A stretch of DNA of 38,948 nt, from contig JAJFBJ010000024.1 of NCBI GenBank assembly GCA_020697375.1, positions 1-38,948 on the forward strand, read 5' to 3'. The translations under genes and the position numbers were made by a program. Shown one piece after another: positions 27,470-35,963 of the stretch; the first letter of the stretch is position 1, and each line of letters opens with the position of its first letter. This stretch comes from Nitrospira sp. (lineage in GTDB: Bacteria; Nitrospirota; Nitrospiria; Nitrospirales; Nitrospiraceae). The notes below the pieces were generated by a model. That model had not been told where the DNA came from and made no database searches. It saw only the letters and a program-made list of their open reading frames with translations.

Positions 27470-28249
27470 TCAGTTGCTCAAACCCTTCTGGAGATTCGGC
27501 TTGGCAGAATCGGTTCCATAATCCGATTTATTCTGTAACTTGGTCTCCGGAGCCACGGTCTGATAACCCCATCCCGGCTGCGGTTCACAATTCCAGCATG
27601 GTGCAGTTCCCGTATACTCACCGACGGTCGTGGTGAGACCCGAGGTCACCGTTCCAGGTAACACACCGCCGACGGGTCCACCGGTGACCGTGCCTGAGTT
27701 AGTCACAATTCCACGCTCGCTTGAAGGGCTCGGTCGCTGCCCCAGACCACCGAATCCCGCCAATTTCTCATTGCCACGGAACAGGTAGGTTTCACGAACG
27801 AGCTTGCGGCCCGATCCATAAACGCCCTGATCTGCCCTCTCATTTGGCGATTCAACCACCTGTACTGAGATATCATCACCGGCGTTCAGAGCTTTAATCT
27901 GATCCATATTGGTCTGTCCGTCGAAATAGACCGTCAATGATGACATGGCGCCCGTCCCTGCGCGGCCCTCATCGTGTGAACTGCCACCTGTTTCCAGATG
28001 CATTTTATGGCCGGGAACATCAATGGCAAGAACTCGACCAAACACAGTCTCTGGTTGGGCAAGCCGATCAATGAATGCATTCCTGTCAAAGGCCTGCGTG
28101 CGACCAGAATTGCCGGAAACATCGCCAACCCCCGCCCCGACACCGAATCCCGATCCTGACGATGACTGCGGTAGACGCTCCTGTGCGCCTGCAACACCGA
28201 CGGAGCTGACAAAAAGTACCGCAGCTCCAAGTGCCAACACGTTACGCAT
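27470..28249 (-). CDS. Exported protein of unknown function
   Basis: A 259-residue protein with a Sec signal peptide (residues 1-22, MRNVLALGAAVLFVSSVGVAGA, cleavage likely before Gln23; shown without extension). After a Ser/Gly-rich stretch comes a small beta-rich region (about 60-145: VFGRVLAIDVPGHKMHLETGG, then LTVYFDGQTNMDQIKALNAGDD) that looks like a DUF5666-like or OB-like fold. The C-terminal third is Gly/Thr-rich, with a CWNC cysteine pair near 218. The pattern could fit a periplasmic or envelope protein. I do not recognise the family. It has a near-consensus promoter, an ideal AAGGAGG site and a strong terminator, so it is a single-gene unit and probably well expressed. Confidence 0.75.
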   Translation of the reverse strand: MRNVLALGAAVLFVSSVGVAGAQERLPQSSSGSGFGVGAGVGDVSGNSGRTQAFDRNAFIDRLAQPETVFGRVLAIDVPGHKMHLETGGSSHDEGRAGTGAMSSLTVYFDGQTNMDQIKALNAGDDISVQVVESPNERADQGVYGSGRKLVRETYLFRGNEKLAGFGGLGQRPSPSSERGIVTNSGTVTGGPVGGVLPGTVTSGLTTTVGEYTGTAPCWNCEPQPGWGYQTVAPETKLQNKSDYGTDSAKPNLQKGLSN

Positions 28250-28346
28250 GTGCTGCCTCCTTAGTGAGATGGAAGTGATGAGAAATTGATGATGGACGAC
28301 GATAAACTAAACTGAATCATATATAGTCCAAGGCAAATTCGGGCGA

Positions 28347-28375
28347 ACTATAGGCCAACAACCATATCATGTCAA
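28347..28375 (-). promoter_or_regulatory. Near-consensus sigma-70 promoter for the exported-protein gene
   Basis: On the minus strand a perfect TTGACA (28370-28375) and TATAGT (28347-28352) stand 17 bases apart. Transcription near 28340 gives a leader of about 90 bases ending in AAGGAGG six bases before the ATG at 28249. Confidence 0.8.
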
Positions 28376-28530
28376 GAGGTTTTCAGAGCGTGCGGCCCTC
28401 GGGATAGTGCTGTTTATGCGGTGCTGCGCGGTGAGAAAGAGAGTGTGAACCATTCTTATTACTGATGGCGACATCTTTCACTCGCTTTACAGCACCGGAT
28501 TACCGGAGAAGATGCTCAACATCGATATGA

Positions 28531-28617
28531 TGGTGCCCAGAGGGAGGGTCGAACTCCCACTCTCTTGCGAGAACCGGATTTTGAGTCCGGCGCGTCTGCC
28601 AGTTCCGCCATCCGGGC
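28531..28617 (-). tRNA. tRNA-Leu (anticodon CAA)
   Basis: The minus strand folds as a class II tRNA of 87 bases including encoded CCA (28531-28533). The acceptor stem pairs GCCCGGA with TCTGGGC (one G-U). The anticodon stem CCGGA/TCCGG holds loop CTCAAAA, giving anticodon CAA. A long variable arm (TTCTCGCAAGAGA region) and the T arm with GTTCGA are present, as expected for tRNA-Leu. Confidence 0.97.
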
Positions 28618-28651
28618 ATATGTGATACAACCGCACGTATCCAGAGACGGT

Positions 28652-28680
28652 CTTCTAACATGAACCTGCGAGAGCGTCAA
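28652..28680 (-). promoter_or_regulatory. Candidate promoter for tRNA-Leu
   Basis: On the minus strand TTGACG (28675-28680) is followed after 17 bases by TAGAAG (28652-28657). It lies 34 bases upstream of the mature tRNA 5' end. Confidence 0.5.
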
Positions 28681-28806
28681 TCTGTGGCCATGAGTTCTTT
28701 TTTCTAGGAAATTACGATGTTAGAATGATTCCATCTTCATAGGCCGAAGACGGGACCCTCTTCGATATGTTTGTGAGTTTATGATGTATGAATTATGGAG
28801 GCAAGC

Positions 28807-29088
28807 ATGGCAGAGGTGCAGTGCGTTACTTGCGGACAAACAGGTGAAGCGATTACCGACATGCTCTTTCTCGGAAAGCTTGAGGCGGAAGTCAAAGCCA
28901 ATGTCTGCCACCCATGCTGGAAAAAGTGGGAAGGCATGCGGGTCATGGTCATCAATGAATATCAAGTCAATTTAGGTGATGAGAGCGGCCGCGAGCTTGT
29001 CAAAAAACAAATGAAGGCCTTTCTCAAGTTAGGCGAGCAGACTGATACATCCAAGCTTGACCAAAACTTTCGACCAGGTGGTTCATGA
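28807..29088 (+). CDS. Fe(2+)-trafficking-type protein with zinc-ribbon cysteines
   Basis: A 93-residue protein from the ATG at 28807, chosen because GGAGG stands five bases before it; the upstream ATG at 28795 has no such site. The N-terminal half has two CxxC pairs, CVTC (residues 6-9) and CHPC (about 34-37), which suggest a zinc ribbon. The second half, WEGMRVMVINEYQVNLGDES followed by a helix ending in MKAFL, matches the core of YggX/Fe(2+)-trafficking proteins (KxxMLINExxLN and a C-terminal FL). YggX protects iron-sulfur clusters. YggX itself has one N-terminal cysteine, so this is a variant form. Function in iron or redox protection is inferred. Confidence 0.72.
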   Translation: MAEVQCVTCGQTGEAITDMLFLGKLEAEVKANVCHPCWKKWEGMRVMVINEYQVNLGDESGRELVKKQMKAFLKLGEQTDTSKLDQNFRPGGS

Positions 29089-29196
29089 CGCCATGATGTA
29101 ACAGAATGTAAATCGGCGAAACAGCTTCTTCTATGGATTTTGAATGACGCGACGCCGAACGGCTTGACCTACTGGGCCATGGCGTGATCGAATTCA

Positions 29197-29226
29197 TTGA
29201 CACTCGGATTTCCGAAGTGCTAAATT
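29197..29226 (+). promoter_or_regulatory. Candidate promoter for the DUF151 gene pair
   Basis: A perfect TTGACA (29197-29202) is 18 bases from TAAATT (29221-29226), with TGC just before the -10 box. A start near 29233 would place the GTG at 29277 and the ATG at 29289 downstream, arguing that the longer open frame from 29184 is not the real start. Confidence 0.55.
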
Positions 29227-29276
29227 GCCCGCTTGTCGAGGTTTTAGCCAGAGATTGTTGGAAGGACTCTCCCGCC

Positions 29277-29732
29277 GTGATTACTCAAATGCGGGTCAAG
29301 GGACTCATCTTCGACCCATATAACAACGCCTACATCGTTGTGCTGAGAGACGAAGAACATTCTGACATGCTTCCAATTTGGGTGGGCAAATCAGAAGCCA
29401 GCGCTATCGGACTGGCATTGGAAAGTGTCACAGCCCCTCGCCCCATGACGCATGACTTGATGAAGTCTTTTCTGGAAACCTTCGATGCCAAGATCATCAG
29501 CGTGGTGATTACGGACTTGAATGACAACACGTACTTTGCCAAAATTCATCTCATGTACGAGGATTCGGAGTATACCGTCGATTCTCGTCCCAGCGATGCC
29601 ATTGCCTTGGCGCTTCGAACCAGCGCACCTATTTTTGCGAGTGAAAACGTCATAAAAAAACAGTCATCGGAAGAACTTGAGCAGTGGCTCGAAAACCTGA
29701 AGCCCGAAGATTTCGGTAAGCTGGATACCTAG
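29277..29732 (+). CDS. DUF151 / bifunctional-nuclease family protein (first copy)
   Basis: About 151 residues from a GTG at 29277, preceded by GGAAGGA. The ATG at 29289 is an alternative, and the open frame extends to 29184 without family support. The body VKGLIFDPYNNAYIVVLRDEE, LPIWVGKSEASAIGLALE, RPMTHDLMKSFLE and the signature SRPSDAIALALRTSAPIFA define the DUF151/bifunctional nuclease family. Plant and Thermotoga members have been linked to nuclease activity or structure, while the bacterial role is unsettled. A C-terminal helix rich in Glu follows. It lies two bases before a second member, so the two are co-transcribed. Confidence 0.85.
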   Translation: MITQMRVKGLIFDPYNNAYIVVLRDEEHSDMLPIWVGKSEASAIGLALESVTAPRPMTHDLMKSFLETFDAKIISVVITDLNDNTYFAKIHLMYEDSEYTVDSRPSDAIALALRTSAPIFASENVIKKQSSEELEQWLENLKPEDFGKLDT

Positions 29733-29734
29733 CC

Positions 29735-30226
29735 ATGGAATCTGCCAACCAGAATCAATCCCCCGAACTCGTGGCGCTTTCCGTCAAGCAAGTGTTGGAT
29801 GACGGTACGACCGATACACGCATCGTCGTCCTGAAAAATGATGATGCGAGCGTGACGTTGCCGATTTGGGTCGGATCTGCAGAGGGAAATGCGATCCGTC
29901 TTGCGATGGAACGCGTGGTGACTCCTCGTCCGATGAGCCATGACCTCATCCGCAGTTTTGCGGATCACCTCGGTGTGCGAATTGAGAGAGTCGTGATCAC
30001 CGACGTGAAGAGCAGTACTTACTATGCCAGCGTGTCGTTTGCGTCCAAGGGAGTGCATCGGACCTTGGATGCCAGGCCGAGCGACGCCATCGCTCTGGCG
30101 CTTCGCGCAGACTGCCCGATCTATGCCACACAGGATGTACTCGATCGGCGAACCGCGATTCACCTGGATGCCTGGATCAACAAACTTGACGCAAAAGATA
30201 TCGAACCCCAACAGCATGAGGCTTGA
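29735..30226 (+). CDS. DUF151 / bifunctional-nuclease family protein (second copy)
   Basis: A 163-residue paralogue of the preceding gene. It keeps IVVLKNDDASVTLPIWVGSAEGNAIRLAME, RPMSHDLIRSF and ARPSDAIALALRADCPIYA, about half identical over the core by eye. Its N-terminus adds roughly ten polar residues, and the C-terminal helix ends differently. The gap to the first copy is two bases, consistent with an old tandem duplication and possible hetero-oligomer. Forty-two bases later rplM begins. Biochemical role is not established for this family. Confidence 0.85.
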   Translation: MESANQNQSPELVALSVKQVLDDGTTDTRIVVLKNDDASVTLPIWVGSAEGNAIRLAMERVVTPRPMSHDLIRSFADHLGVRIERVVITDVKSSTYYASVSFASKGVHRTLDARPSDAIALALRADCPIYATQDVLDRRTAIHLDAWINKLDAKDIEPQQHEA

Positions 30227-30268
30227 CGCCTCACATTAACGCCTCTTGTGCAGGAGTAGATGGAGACC

Positions 30269-30700
30269 ATGACAAAAACGTATCTCGAAAAACCGGCTGA
30301 TGTGAAACGGAAATGGTTCCTGGTGGATGCCGAGGGACAGACGCTTGGCCGTCTTTCGGCAAAAGTGGCCAGTTTGCTGCGAGGCAAGCACAAACCTACC
30401 TTTACGCCCCATGTCGACACTGGAGATCATGTCGTCATCATCAATGCGGAGAAGATCCACTTGACGGGAAATAAGATGGAATCCAAGACCTACTCCAATC
30501 ACACCGGCTATCCGGGTGGCTTGAAGACGCTCACCGCTGAGCATATACACCGGAGACACCCGACGGAGCTGTTGACAAGAGCCATCGAAGGCATGTTGCC
30601 CAAAAATCCTCTCGGCAACCATATGGCAAAGAAGTTGCGGGTCTATGCGGGTCCCACTCATCCGCATCAGGCACAGCAGTTGGAATCACTCTCACTGTGA
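30269..30700 (+). CDS. rplM: 50S ribosomal protein L13
   Basis: About 143 residues from the ATG at 30269 (MTKTYLEKP); an ATG three codons earlier (30260) is a possible start and both have GGAG closely upstream. Signature stretches are [54 protein letters not shown] [10 protein letters not shown] and the conserved [24 protein letters not shown]. It is an early-assembling 23S rRNA-binding protein. It is followed by rpsI as in nearly all bacteria. Confidence 0.97.
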   Translation: MTKTYLEKPADVKRKWFLVDAEGQTLGRLSAKVASLLRGKHKPTFTPHVDTGDHVVIINAEKIHLTGNKMESKTYSNHTGYPGGLKTLTAEHIHRRHPTELLTRAIEGMLPKNPLGNHMAKKLRVYAGPTHPHQAQQLESLSL

Positions 30701-30742
30701 CCATTATTGTTTCGATACGATCTGTGAAGGAGACCGCCTGAT

Positions 30743-31135
30743 ATGGCAGCAACGATGCAGTATGCAACCGGGAAGAGAAAGAGCGCGATCGCGCGCGCAT
30801 GGGTAACCGCCGCGGCAGGTGACATTGTAGTGAATGATAAGCCGTTGGAAAAGGCCTTTCCTCGCATGACGCTCAGGAATGTGATCCAATTTCCTTTTGA
30901 GCTGGCCGGTGTGGCCGGCAAATATTCGGTGCGTGCCACAGTGCATGGCGGCGGTCCTGCAGGTCAGGCCGGAGCCTTGCGACATGCGATCTCGAAGGCA
31001 TTGGTGGTCATGAGCTCGGCATTCCGCGCTCCCCTCAAGAAAGAGGGATTGCTGACCCGCGACTCGCGCGTGAAAGAACGTAAAAAGTACGGTCAAAAGG
31101 GCGCGCGAAAGCGTTTCCAGTATTCGAAGCGATAA
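30743..31135 (+). CDS. rpsI: 30S ribosomal protein S9
   Basis: A 130-residue protein with the S9 opening YATGKRKSAIARAWV, the central TVHGGGPAGQAGALRHAISKAL and the basic tail ending KRFQYSKR, whose last Lys-Arg reaches the decoding site. The ATG at 30743 has AAGGAG upstream, at good spacing. A strong terminator (31165-31195) follows 29 bases after the stop, closing the rplM-rpsI transcript. Confidence 0.98.
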   Translation: MAATMQYATGKRKSAIARAWVTAAAGDIVVNDKPLEKAFPRMTLRNVIQFPFELAGVAGKYSVRATVHGGGPAGQAGALRHAISKALVVMSSAFRAPLKKEGLLTRDSRVKERKKYGQKGARKRFQYSKR

Positions 31136-31164
31136 CGAAAGCCGGGAGCGGCATGGTATGTCAA

Positions 31165-31195
31165 AAGGGAAGGCTCCGCAGCCTTCCCTTTTTTT
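31165..31195 (+). terminator. Rho-independent terminator after rpsI
   Basis: An 11-bp perfect stem, 31165-31175 with 31180-31190 (arm AAGGGAAGGCT), closes the loop CCGC. A run of seven T residues begins inside the 3' arm (31189-31195). Confidence 0.92.
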
Positions 31196-31249
31196 ATGTT
31201 TGTTATGGATTGATCCGGAAGAGATTACGCTGTGTCTGGAGGACATAAC

Positions 31250-32323
31250 ATGACGTCCGTACGAGTGGCAGTGGCAGGAGCCAGTGGTTACACAGGGGCG
31301 GAATTAGTTCGACTGTTGTCGCAGCACCCGAATGTGCTATTGACTGCGGTGACTTCCGAGAAATCGGCCGGAGAGGCAGTATCGTCAGTCTATCCGCATT
31401 TGCAAGGCATGGTGCCGCTGACCTTTGAAGCGTTGGCCCCTGAAGCTTTGGCGGAGCGTGCCGATGTTCTCTTCCTGGCCCTTCCCCACACCAAATCCAT
31501 GGGTCCTGCGGCAAGTTGCATGAAAGCCGGCAAGCGCGTCATCGATCTCAGCGCAGACTTCAGGCTCAAGGATCTTCGAACCTATGAGACTTGGTATCAG
31601 ACCTCGCATGCATGCCCGGATCTGATCGGAACCGCCGTCTACGGATTACCGGAACTGCATCGATCCGCCATCGCGCAGGCCCGCTTGGTCGCATCCCCAG
31701 GCTGCTATCCAACTGCTGCCATTTTGCAATTGGCGCCGTTGGTCGCCCATGGCTTGATTGTGCCGGACACCATCGTCATCGATGCGAAGTCCGGCCTGTC
31801 AGGAGCGGGAAGAAGTCCCTCGCTCCCCTTTCATTTTCCGGAGGCGAACGAGTCCATTGAACCGTATAAAATAGGTCAGCATCGACACATTCCTGAAATC
31901 GAACAGGAACTGTCCGGATTGACAGGCATTGCCGGGCAAGCCTCCGCCAAGCAAGGTGATGCCGTCACGATTACCTTTACGCCGCACCTGGTACCCATGA
32001 ATCGAGGAATTTTGAGCACAGCCTACGCCCGTATAAAGGGAGCGCTCGATGTCGTTGAATTGAGAGGTCTCTACCGCGATTTTTACAAAGGTGAGCGATT
32101 TGTTCGATTGCTTGAAGGCGTGATGCCGAATCCGCGACATGTGCGAGGCGCCAATTTCTGCGATCTCGCAGTTCATGCCGATATGCGGACCGGCCGGGTG
32201 GTGACCGTAGCGGCCATCGACAACCTGATCAAGGGAGCGGCGGGACAAGCCGTGCAGGCCATGAATCTCATGCTCGGGTACCCGGAAGAAACCGGCCTGC
32301 TGGCGCCCGGCATCTATCCATAA
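31250..32323 (+). CDS. argC: N-acetyl-gamma-glutamyl-phosphate reductase
   Basis: A 357-residue NADPH enzyme, third step of arginine synthesis. The ATG at 31250 is preferred over 31232 because GGAGG stands seven bases before it and the NADP site VAVAGASGYTGAELVRLL then lies at the N-terminus. Catalytic Cys152 lies in VASPGCYPTAAIL, and PHLVPMNRGILSTAYA and the final NLIKGAAGQAVQAMNLMLG are typical. argJ follows 63 bases downstream. Confidence 0.97.
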   Translation: MTSVRVAVAGASGYTGAELVRLLSQHPNVLLTAVTSEKSAGEAVSSVYPHLQGMVPLTFEALAPEALAERADVLFLALPHTKSMGPAASCMKAGKRVIDLSADFRLKDLRTYETWYQTSHACPDLIGTAVYGLPELHRSAIAQARLVASPGCYPTAAILQLAPLVAHGLIVPDTIVIDAKSGLSGAGRSPSLPFHFPEANESIEPYKIGQHRHIPEIEQELSGLTGIAGQASAKQGDAVTITFTPHLVPMNRGILSTAYARIKGALDVVELRGLYRDFYKGERFVRLLEGVMPNPRHVRGANFCDLAVHADMRTGRVVTVAAIDNLIKGAAGQAVQAMNLMLGYPEETGLLAPGIYP

Positions 32324-32386
32324 CTCCAAGACTTACGCGTTGCTAACGCTGCATTACGAGTTGTTTCTGCTCCACACAGAATCACC

Positions 32387-33592
32387 ATGAAAACTATTGC
32401 AGGGGGCGTGACAGCTCCGCTCGGATTTCTGGCTGCCGGAATCTATTGCGGAATTAAGAAGAAGAAACAGCTCGATTTGGCGCTGCTGGTATCGGAGCAT
32501 GAAGGTCCGATCGCCGGAGTCTTCACGACCAACCGAGTCGTCGCGGCGCCCGTGATCCTCGACCGAATACATCTGAGAAATGGCGTGGGCAGAGCCATCC
32601 TGATCAATAGCGGCAATGCCAATGCCTGCACGGGCCCGAAAGGGTTGCGCGCGGCCGGGAATATGGCACGGCTGGTGGCAACGGCCTTGTCTTGCGCTCC
32701 GCACACCATTTTCATCGGTTCGACGGGAGTGATCGGACGGCCCCTTCCGATTGATCGCATCGAGAACGCGGTTCCTGCACTCCTCGCTCGAGTCAATCGT
32801 CGGGGCGGTCGCGAGGCGGCGCAGGCCATCATGACCACCGACCTCCGACCCAAGCAAACAGCCCTGCGCGCGCGACTTGGTGGGCAAATGGTGACTGTCG
32901 GCGGAATGGCGAAGGGATCCGGCATGATCCATCCCAACATGGCTACCATGCTGGCTTATCTGACAACTGACGCGGTCATCGAACGGCGTGCGCTCCAAAT
33001 GGTGCTTCGTCAGGCAGTCGACCAGTCGTTCAATTGCATCACGGTCGATGGCGATACGAGCACGAATGACACCGTCCTGTGCCTTGCGAATGGTATGGCC
33101 GGGAATAAGACGCTGCGGCTCGACTCTGCTGATTTCAAGCAGTTCTGTGCCATGGTTGAATCGGTCTGCCGAACGCTTGCCTTAAAAATTTGCCGGGACG
33201 GGGAAGGAGTCACGAAGGTCGTTCGAATCGAAGTCCGAGGGGCAAAGACCATACGCTCTGCCAGACAGGTCGCGCAAACCATTGCCACGTCCAATCTGGT
33301 GAAGACCGCGCTCTTTGGCGGTGATGCCAATTGGGGCCGCGTGATGGCCGCAATCGGCCGTGCGGGAGTCGCTCTCGATCCGGCCCGTATCAGCCTTCAG
33401 TTCGGGGATGTGCCGATGGTTCGGAACGGACAAGGGCTTGGTAAGACAGCCGAACGACAGTTATCCAAAGTATTCCGAACCCGTGAATTTACCATTCTCG
33501 CCGATCTCGGACAGGGGAAGGCTGGAGCGCGTATGTGGACTACGGATTTATCCTACGAATACGTCCGCATCAATGCCAGTTACCGCTCGTGA
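32387..33592 (+). CDS. argJ: Bifunctional ornithine acetyltransferase / N-acetylglutamate synthase
   Basis: A 401-residue self-cleaving Ntn-type enzyme that recycles the acetyl group from N-acetylornithine to glutamate. The autoproteolysis site is before Thr187 in GSGMIHPNMATMLAY. NSGNANACTG, the oxyanion-site STGVIGRPLP and DGDTSTNDTVLCLANG are conserved. Presence of argJ implies the cyclic arginine pathway; whether it is mono- or bifunctional cannot be told by eye. Its stop codon overlaps the region of the candidate rpsB promoter. Confidence 0.96.
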   Translation: MKTIAGGVTAPLGFLAAGIYCGIKKKKQLDLALLVSEHEGPIAGVFTTNRVVAAPVILDRIHLRNGVGRAILINSGNANACTGPKGLRAAGNMARLVATALSCAPHTIFIGSTGVIGRPLPIDRIENAVPALLARVNRRGGREAAQAIMTTDLRPKQTALRARLGGQMVTVGGMAKGSGMIHPNMATMLAYLTTDAVIERRALQMVLRQAVDQSFNCITVDGDTSTNDTVLCLANGMAGNKTLRLDSADFKQFCAMVESVCRTLALKICRDGEGVTKVVRIEVRGAKTIRSARQVAQTIATSNLVKTALFGGDANWGRVMAAIGRAGVALDPARISLQFGDVPMVRNGQGLGKTAERQLSKVFRTREFTILADLGQGKAGARMWTTDLSYEYVRINASYRS

Positions 33593-33595
33593 CGG

Positions 33596-33624
33596 TTGCA
33601 AAGCCTACACGATTGTGCTAGCGT
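33596..33624 (+). promoter_or_regulatory. Candidate promoter for rpsB-tsf-pyrH-frr
   Basis: TTGCAA (33596-33601) is 17 bases from TAGCGT (33619-33624), with TGC just before the -10 box. It starts a few bases after the argJ stop and would give a leader of about 180 bases. Confidence 0.5.
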
Positions 33625-33809
33625 TCGTGCGTTTCCGTGCAGTGAATGATCCGTCCCATCGTTCGCCGCTCATCACATCACAATCAGGGACGTCTATTCA
33701 AATACACACCAGCGTGATGCGCACGCTGCGCTGCCTGAGAATAAGGGGGTTGTCCCCCTCGCCGACAGTATTCACCGGCGCTCTGCAGGCTTCGGAGGGA
33801 GGTGAAGGT
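33625..33809 (+). promoter_or_regulatory. Long rpsB leader with two adjacent hairpins
   Basis: The stretch between the promoter and the rpsB start contains two neighbouring short hairpins: GGGGG/CCCCC with a TTGT loop (33745-33758) and CGCCG/CGGCG (33760-33764 with 33776-33780). They are followed by the ribosome site GGAGGTGAAGG. Ribosomal protein S2 represses its own operon in other bacteria through the 5' leader, so this may be an autoregulatory RNA. That is inference. Confidence 0.4.
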
Positions 33810-34580
33810 ATGGGAGTGGTTGCGATAAAGGAACTATTGGAAGCCGGGGTCCATTTCGGACATCAAACAAACCGTTGGAACCCGAAGATGAAGCGATTCC
33901 TGTTCGGGGAGCGAAACGGCGTCTATATCATCGACTTACAACAGACGGTCGAGCGCATGGAACAGGCCTATGCCTTCGCGCGCGACACCGTGGCGGGCGG
34001 TGACTCCGTATTGTTCGTCGGAACCAAGCGCCAAGCAGCGGAGATTTTGGAGGAGGAGGCCAAGCGAGCCAACCAGTTCTATATCAATCAACGCTGGCTA
34101 GGCGGCATGTTGACCAACTTTCAGACCATCCGTCGCAGCATCGATAAAATGAAAAAGATGGAAGCGACCCTCGCTGATCCGACTCATCAGGGCCATACGA
34201 AAAAAGAGCTTGGACAAATGCAGAAAGAGGTCGTCAAGCTTCAAAAAAACCTGTCCGGCATTCGCAACATGCGCGCCTTGCCCGGTGCGGTTTTTGTACT
34301 TGATACACGTATCGAACACATCGCGGTCCTCGAAGCCAGCCGGCTTGAAATTCCGGTCATCGCCATCCTTGATTCGAACTGTGATCCGGACCATATTCAG
34401 TTTCCGATTCCCGGCAACGACGATGCGATCCGTTCCATCAAGCTGATTATTTCCAGGATAGCGGACGCTTGTCTCGAAGGCGCCCACCTACGCGCCCAGC
34501 AGGAGGAAACGGAATTTGCGGCCGCCCCGGCTCGTGGGGGCAAACCGTCCTCGAACCTGGCCGGCGTGTCGGCATCATAA
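33810..34580 (+). CDS. rpsB: 30S ribosomal protein S2
   Basis: A 256-residue protein from the ATG at 33810, the only start that fits the family. The frame is open far upstream over argJ, but the GGAGG site at 33794-33804 and the family opening IKELLEAGVHFGHQTNRWNPKMK fix it. FGERNGVYIIDLQQT, INQRWLGGMLTNFQTI and GAVFVLDTRIEHIAVLEA are conserved. A low-complexity tail (last ~25 residues) is variable in the family. Confidence 0.98.
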   Translation: MGVVAIKELLEAGVHFGHQTNRWNPKMKRFLFGERNGVYIIDLQQTVERMEQAYAFARDTVAGGDSVLFVGTKRQAAEILEEEAKRANQFYINQRWLGGMLTNFQTIRRSIDKMKKMEATLADPTHQGHTKKELGQMQKEVVKLQKNLSGIRNMRALPGAVFVLDTRIEHIAVLEASRLEIPVIAILDSNCDPDHIQFPIPGNDDAIRSIKLIISRIADACLEGAHLRAQQEETEFAAAPARGGKPSSNLAGVSAS

Positions 34581-34632
34581 ACATCGCGTCTCGCATAATG
34601 GAATTGTTCTACTCGATCTAACTGAGGAGTCC

Positions 34633-35229
34633 ATGGCAAGTCTGAGTGATTTAGTAAAAGAACTGCGCGAAAAAACAGGGGCCGGTATTTTGGATTGCCA
34701 GAAGGCTTTGTCCGAAAACGGGAACAGCGTCGAAAAAGCCATTGATTATCTCAGGCAAAAAGGACTGGCCGCTGCTCAGAAAAAGGCCGGCCGCGAAACA
34801 AACCAGGGATTGGTGCATGCCTATATCCATGCCGGTGGAAAGATCGGCGTACTCATCGAAGTCAACTGCGAAACGGATTTCGTGGCTCGGAACGAAGGTT
34901 TCAAGGCCTTTGTCAATGATCTGGCATTGCAGGTGGCGGCATCCAGTCCTTCCTATGTGAAGCGCGAAGAGATTTCTGCAGATGTGGTGGCGAAGGAACG
35001 AAGCATCTACGAAGCGCAGGCCAAGGAAATGGGAAAACCGCCCGCGGCGTGGCCAAAGATCATCGACGGCAAGCTCGAGAAGTTTTTCCAGGAGAATTGC
35101 CTTCTTGAACAGGCCTTCATCAAAGATCCATCAGTCATGATCAAAGACCTTCTGGCGCAGCAAATCGCTAAAATCGGCGAGAACATGAATGTGCGCCGTT
35201 TTACGCGGTATCAATTAGGCCAAGCATGA
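34633..35229 (+). CDS. tsf: Elongation factor Ts
   Basis: A 198-residue nucleotide-exchange factor for EF-Tu. The N-terminal UBA-like module [20 protein letters not shown] and the core [17 protein letters not shown] segment ([14 protein letters not shown]) are intact. It is the short form, with one core subdomain reduced compared with E. coli (about 283 residues), as in many thermophiles and Nitrospirota. The ATG at 34633 has GAGGAG upstream. Its stop overlaps pyrH by four bases (ATGA). Confidence 0.97.
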   Translation: MASLSDLVKELREKTGAGILDCQKALSENGNSVEKAIDYLRQKGLAAAQKKAGRETNQGLVHAYIHAGGKIGVLIEVNCETDFVARNEGFKAFVNDLALQVAASSPSYVKREEISADVVAKERSIYEAQAKEMGKPPAAWPKIIDGKLEKFFQENCLLEQAFIKDPSVMIKDLLAQQIAKIGENMNVRRFTRYQLGQA

Positions 35230-35951
35230 GCTCTGCCCAATACCGGCGCATCCTGCTGAAAGTCAGCGGAGAAATGTTGGCCGGTGAGCAGGGTTACGGA
35301 ATTCAACCCTCGATTCTCGAAGGACTGGCTGACGAAATCGCCGACGTCGTCGCGATGGACGTTGAAGTGGCCGTCGTCATAGGCGGCGGCAATATCTTCC
35401 GCGGCTTAGCTGCCAGCGCTCGCGGGATGGAACGAGCTTCCGCTGACTATATGGGAATGCTGGCGACCGTGCTGAATGCCCTGGCCCTCCAAAATGCATT
35501 GGAAAGCAAAGGCGTCACGACCCGGGTCCAGTCTGCGATTGAAATGCGGCAGCTGGCAGAAGGGTATATTCGGCGTCGCGCCATCCGGCATTTGGAAAAG
35601 AAGCGAGTGGTGATTTTTGCCGGAGGAACTGGGAATCCCTATTTTTCCACCGACACAGCCGCCTCGCTCAGGGCGATGGAAATCGGGGCCCAGGTCATCA
35701 TGAAGGGCACCAAGGTCGATGGCATATACGATAGTGATCCGGTCCAGAATCCCCAAGCCAAGAAGTATTCCGAGATTCCCTTCCTGTCCATTCTCAATCA
35801 GAATTTGAAGGTGATGGACTCCACAGCGGTCAGCCTCTGTATGGACAACCGCCTGCCGTTGATCGTGTTCAACTTGAAGGAGAAGGGAAACTTCAAGCGG
35901 GTCGTTCAAGGTGATCCCATCGGGACTCTGGTCACCGTAGGAGGCCGCTAA
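35226..35951 (+). CDS. pyrH: UMP kinase
   Basis: A 241-residue amino-acid-kinase-fold enzyme that phosphorylates UMP to UDP, usually activated by GTP and inhibited by [45 protein letters not shown] and [16 protein letters not shown] are diagnostic, and the [14 protein letters not shown] stretch completes the nucleotide site. It is coupled to tsf through ATGA and followed 12 bases later by frr. Confidence 0.97.
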   Translation: MSSAQYRRILLKVSGEMLAGEQGYGIQPSILEGLADEIADVVAMDVEVAVVIGGGNIFRGLAASARGMERASADYMGMLATVLNALALQNALESKGVTTRVQSAIEMRQLAEGYIRRRAIRHLEKKRVVIFAGGTGNPYFSTDTAASLRAMEIGAQVIMKGTKVDGIYDSDPVQNPQAKKYSEIPFLSILNQNLKVMDSTAVSLCMDNRLPLIVFNLKEKGNFKRVVQGDPIGTLVTVGGR

Positions 35952-35963
35952 GGAGGGAGTGTG

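Noticed and set aside
33360..33809. N-terminal extension of rpsB
   Set aside because: The frame runs antisense-like through argJ in another phase; the family start and strong ribosome site are at 33810.
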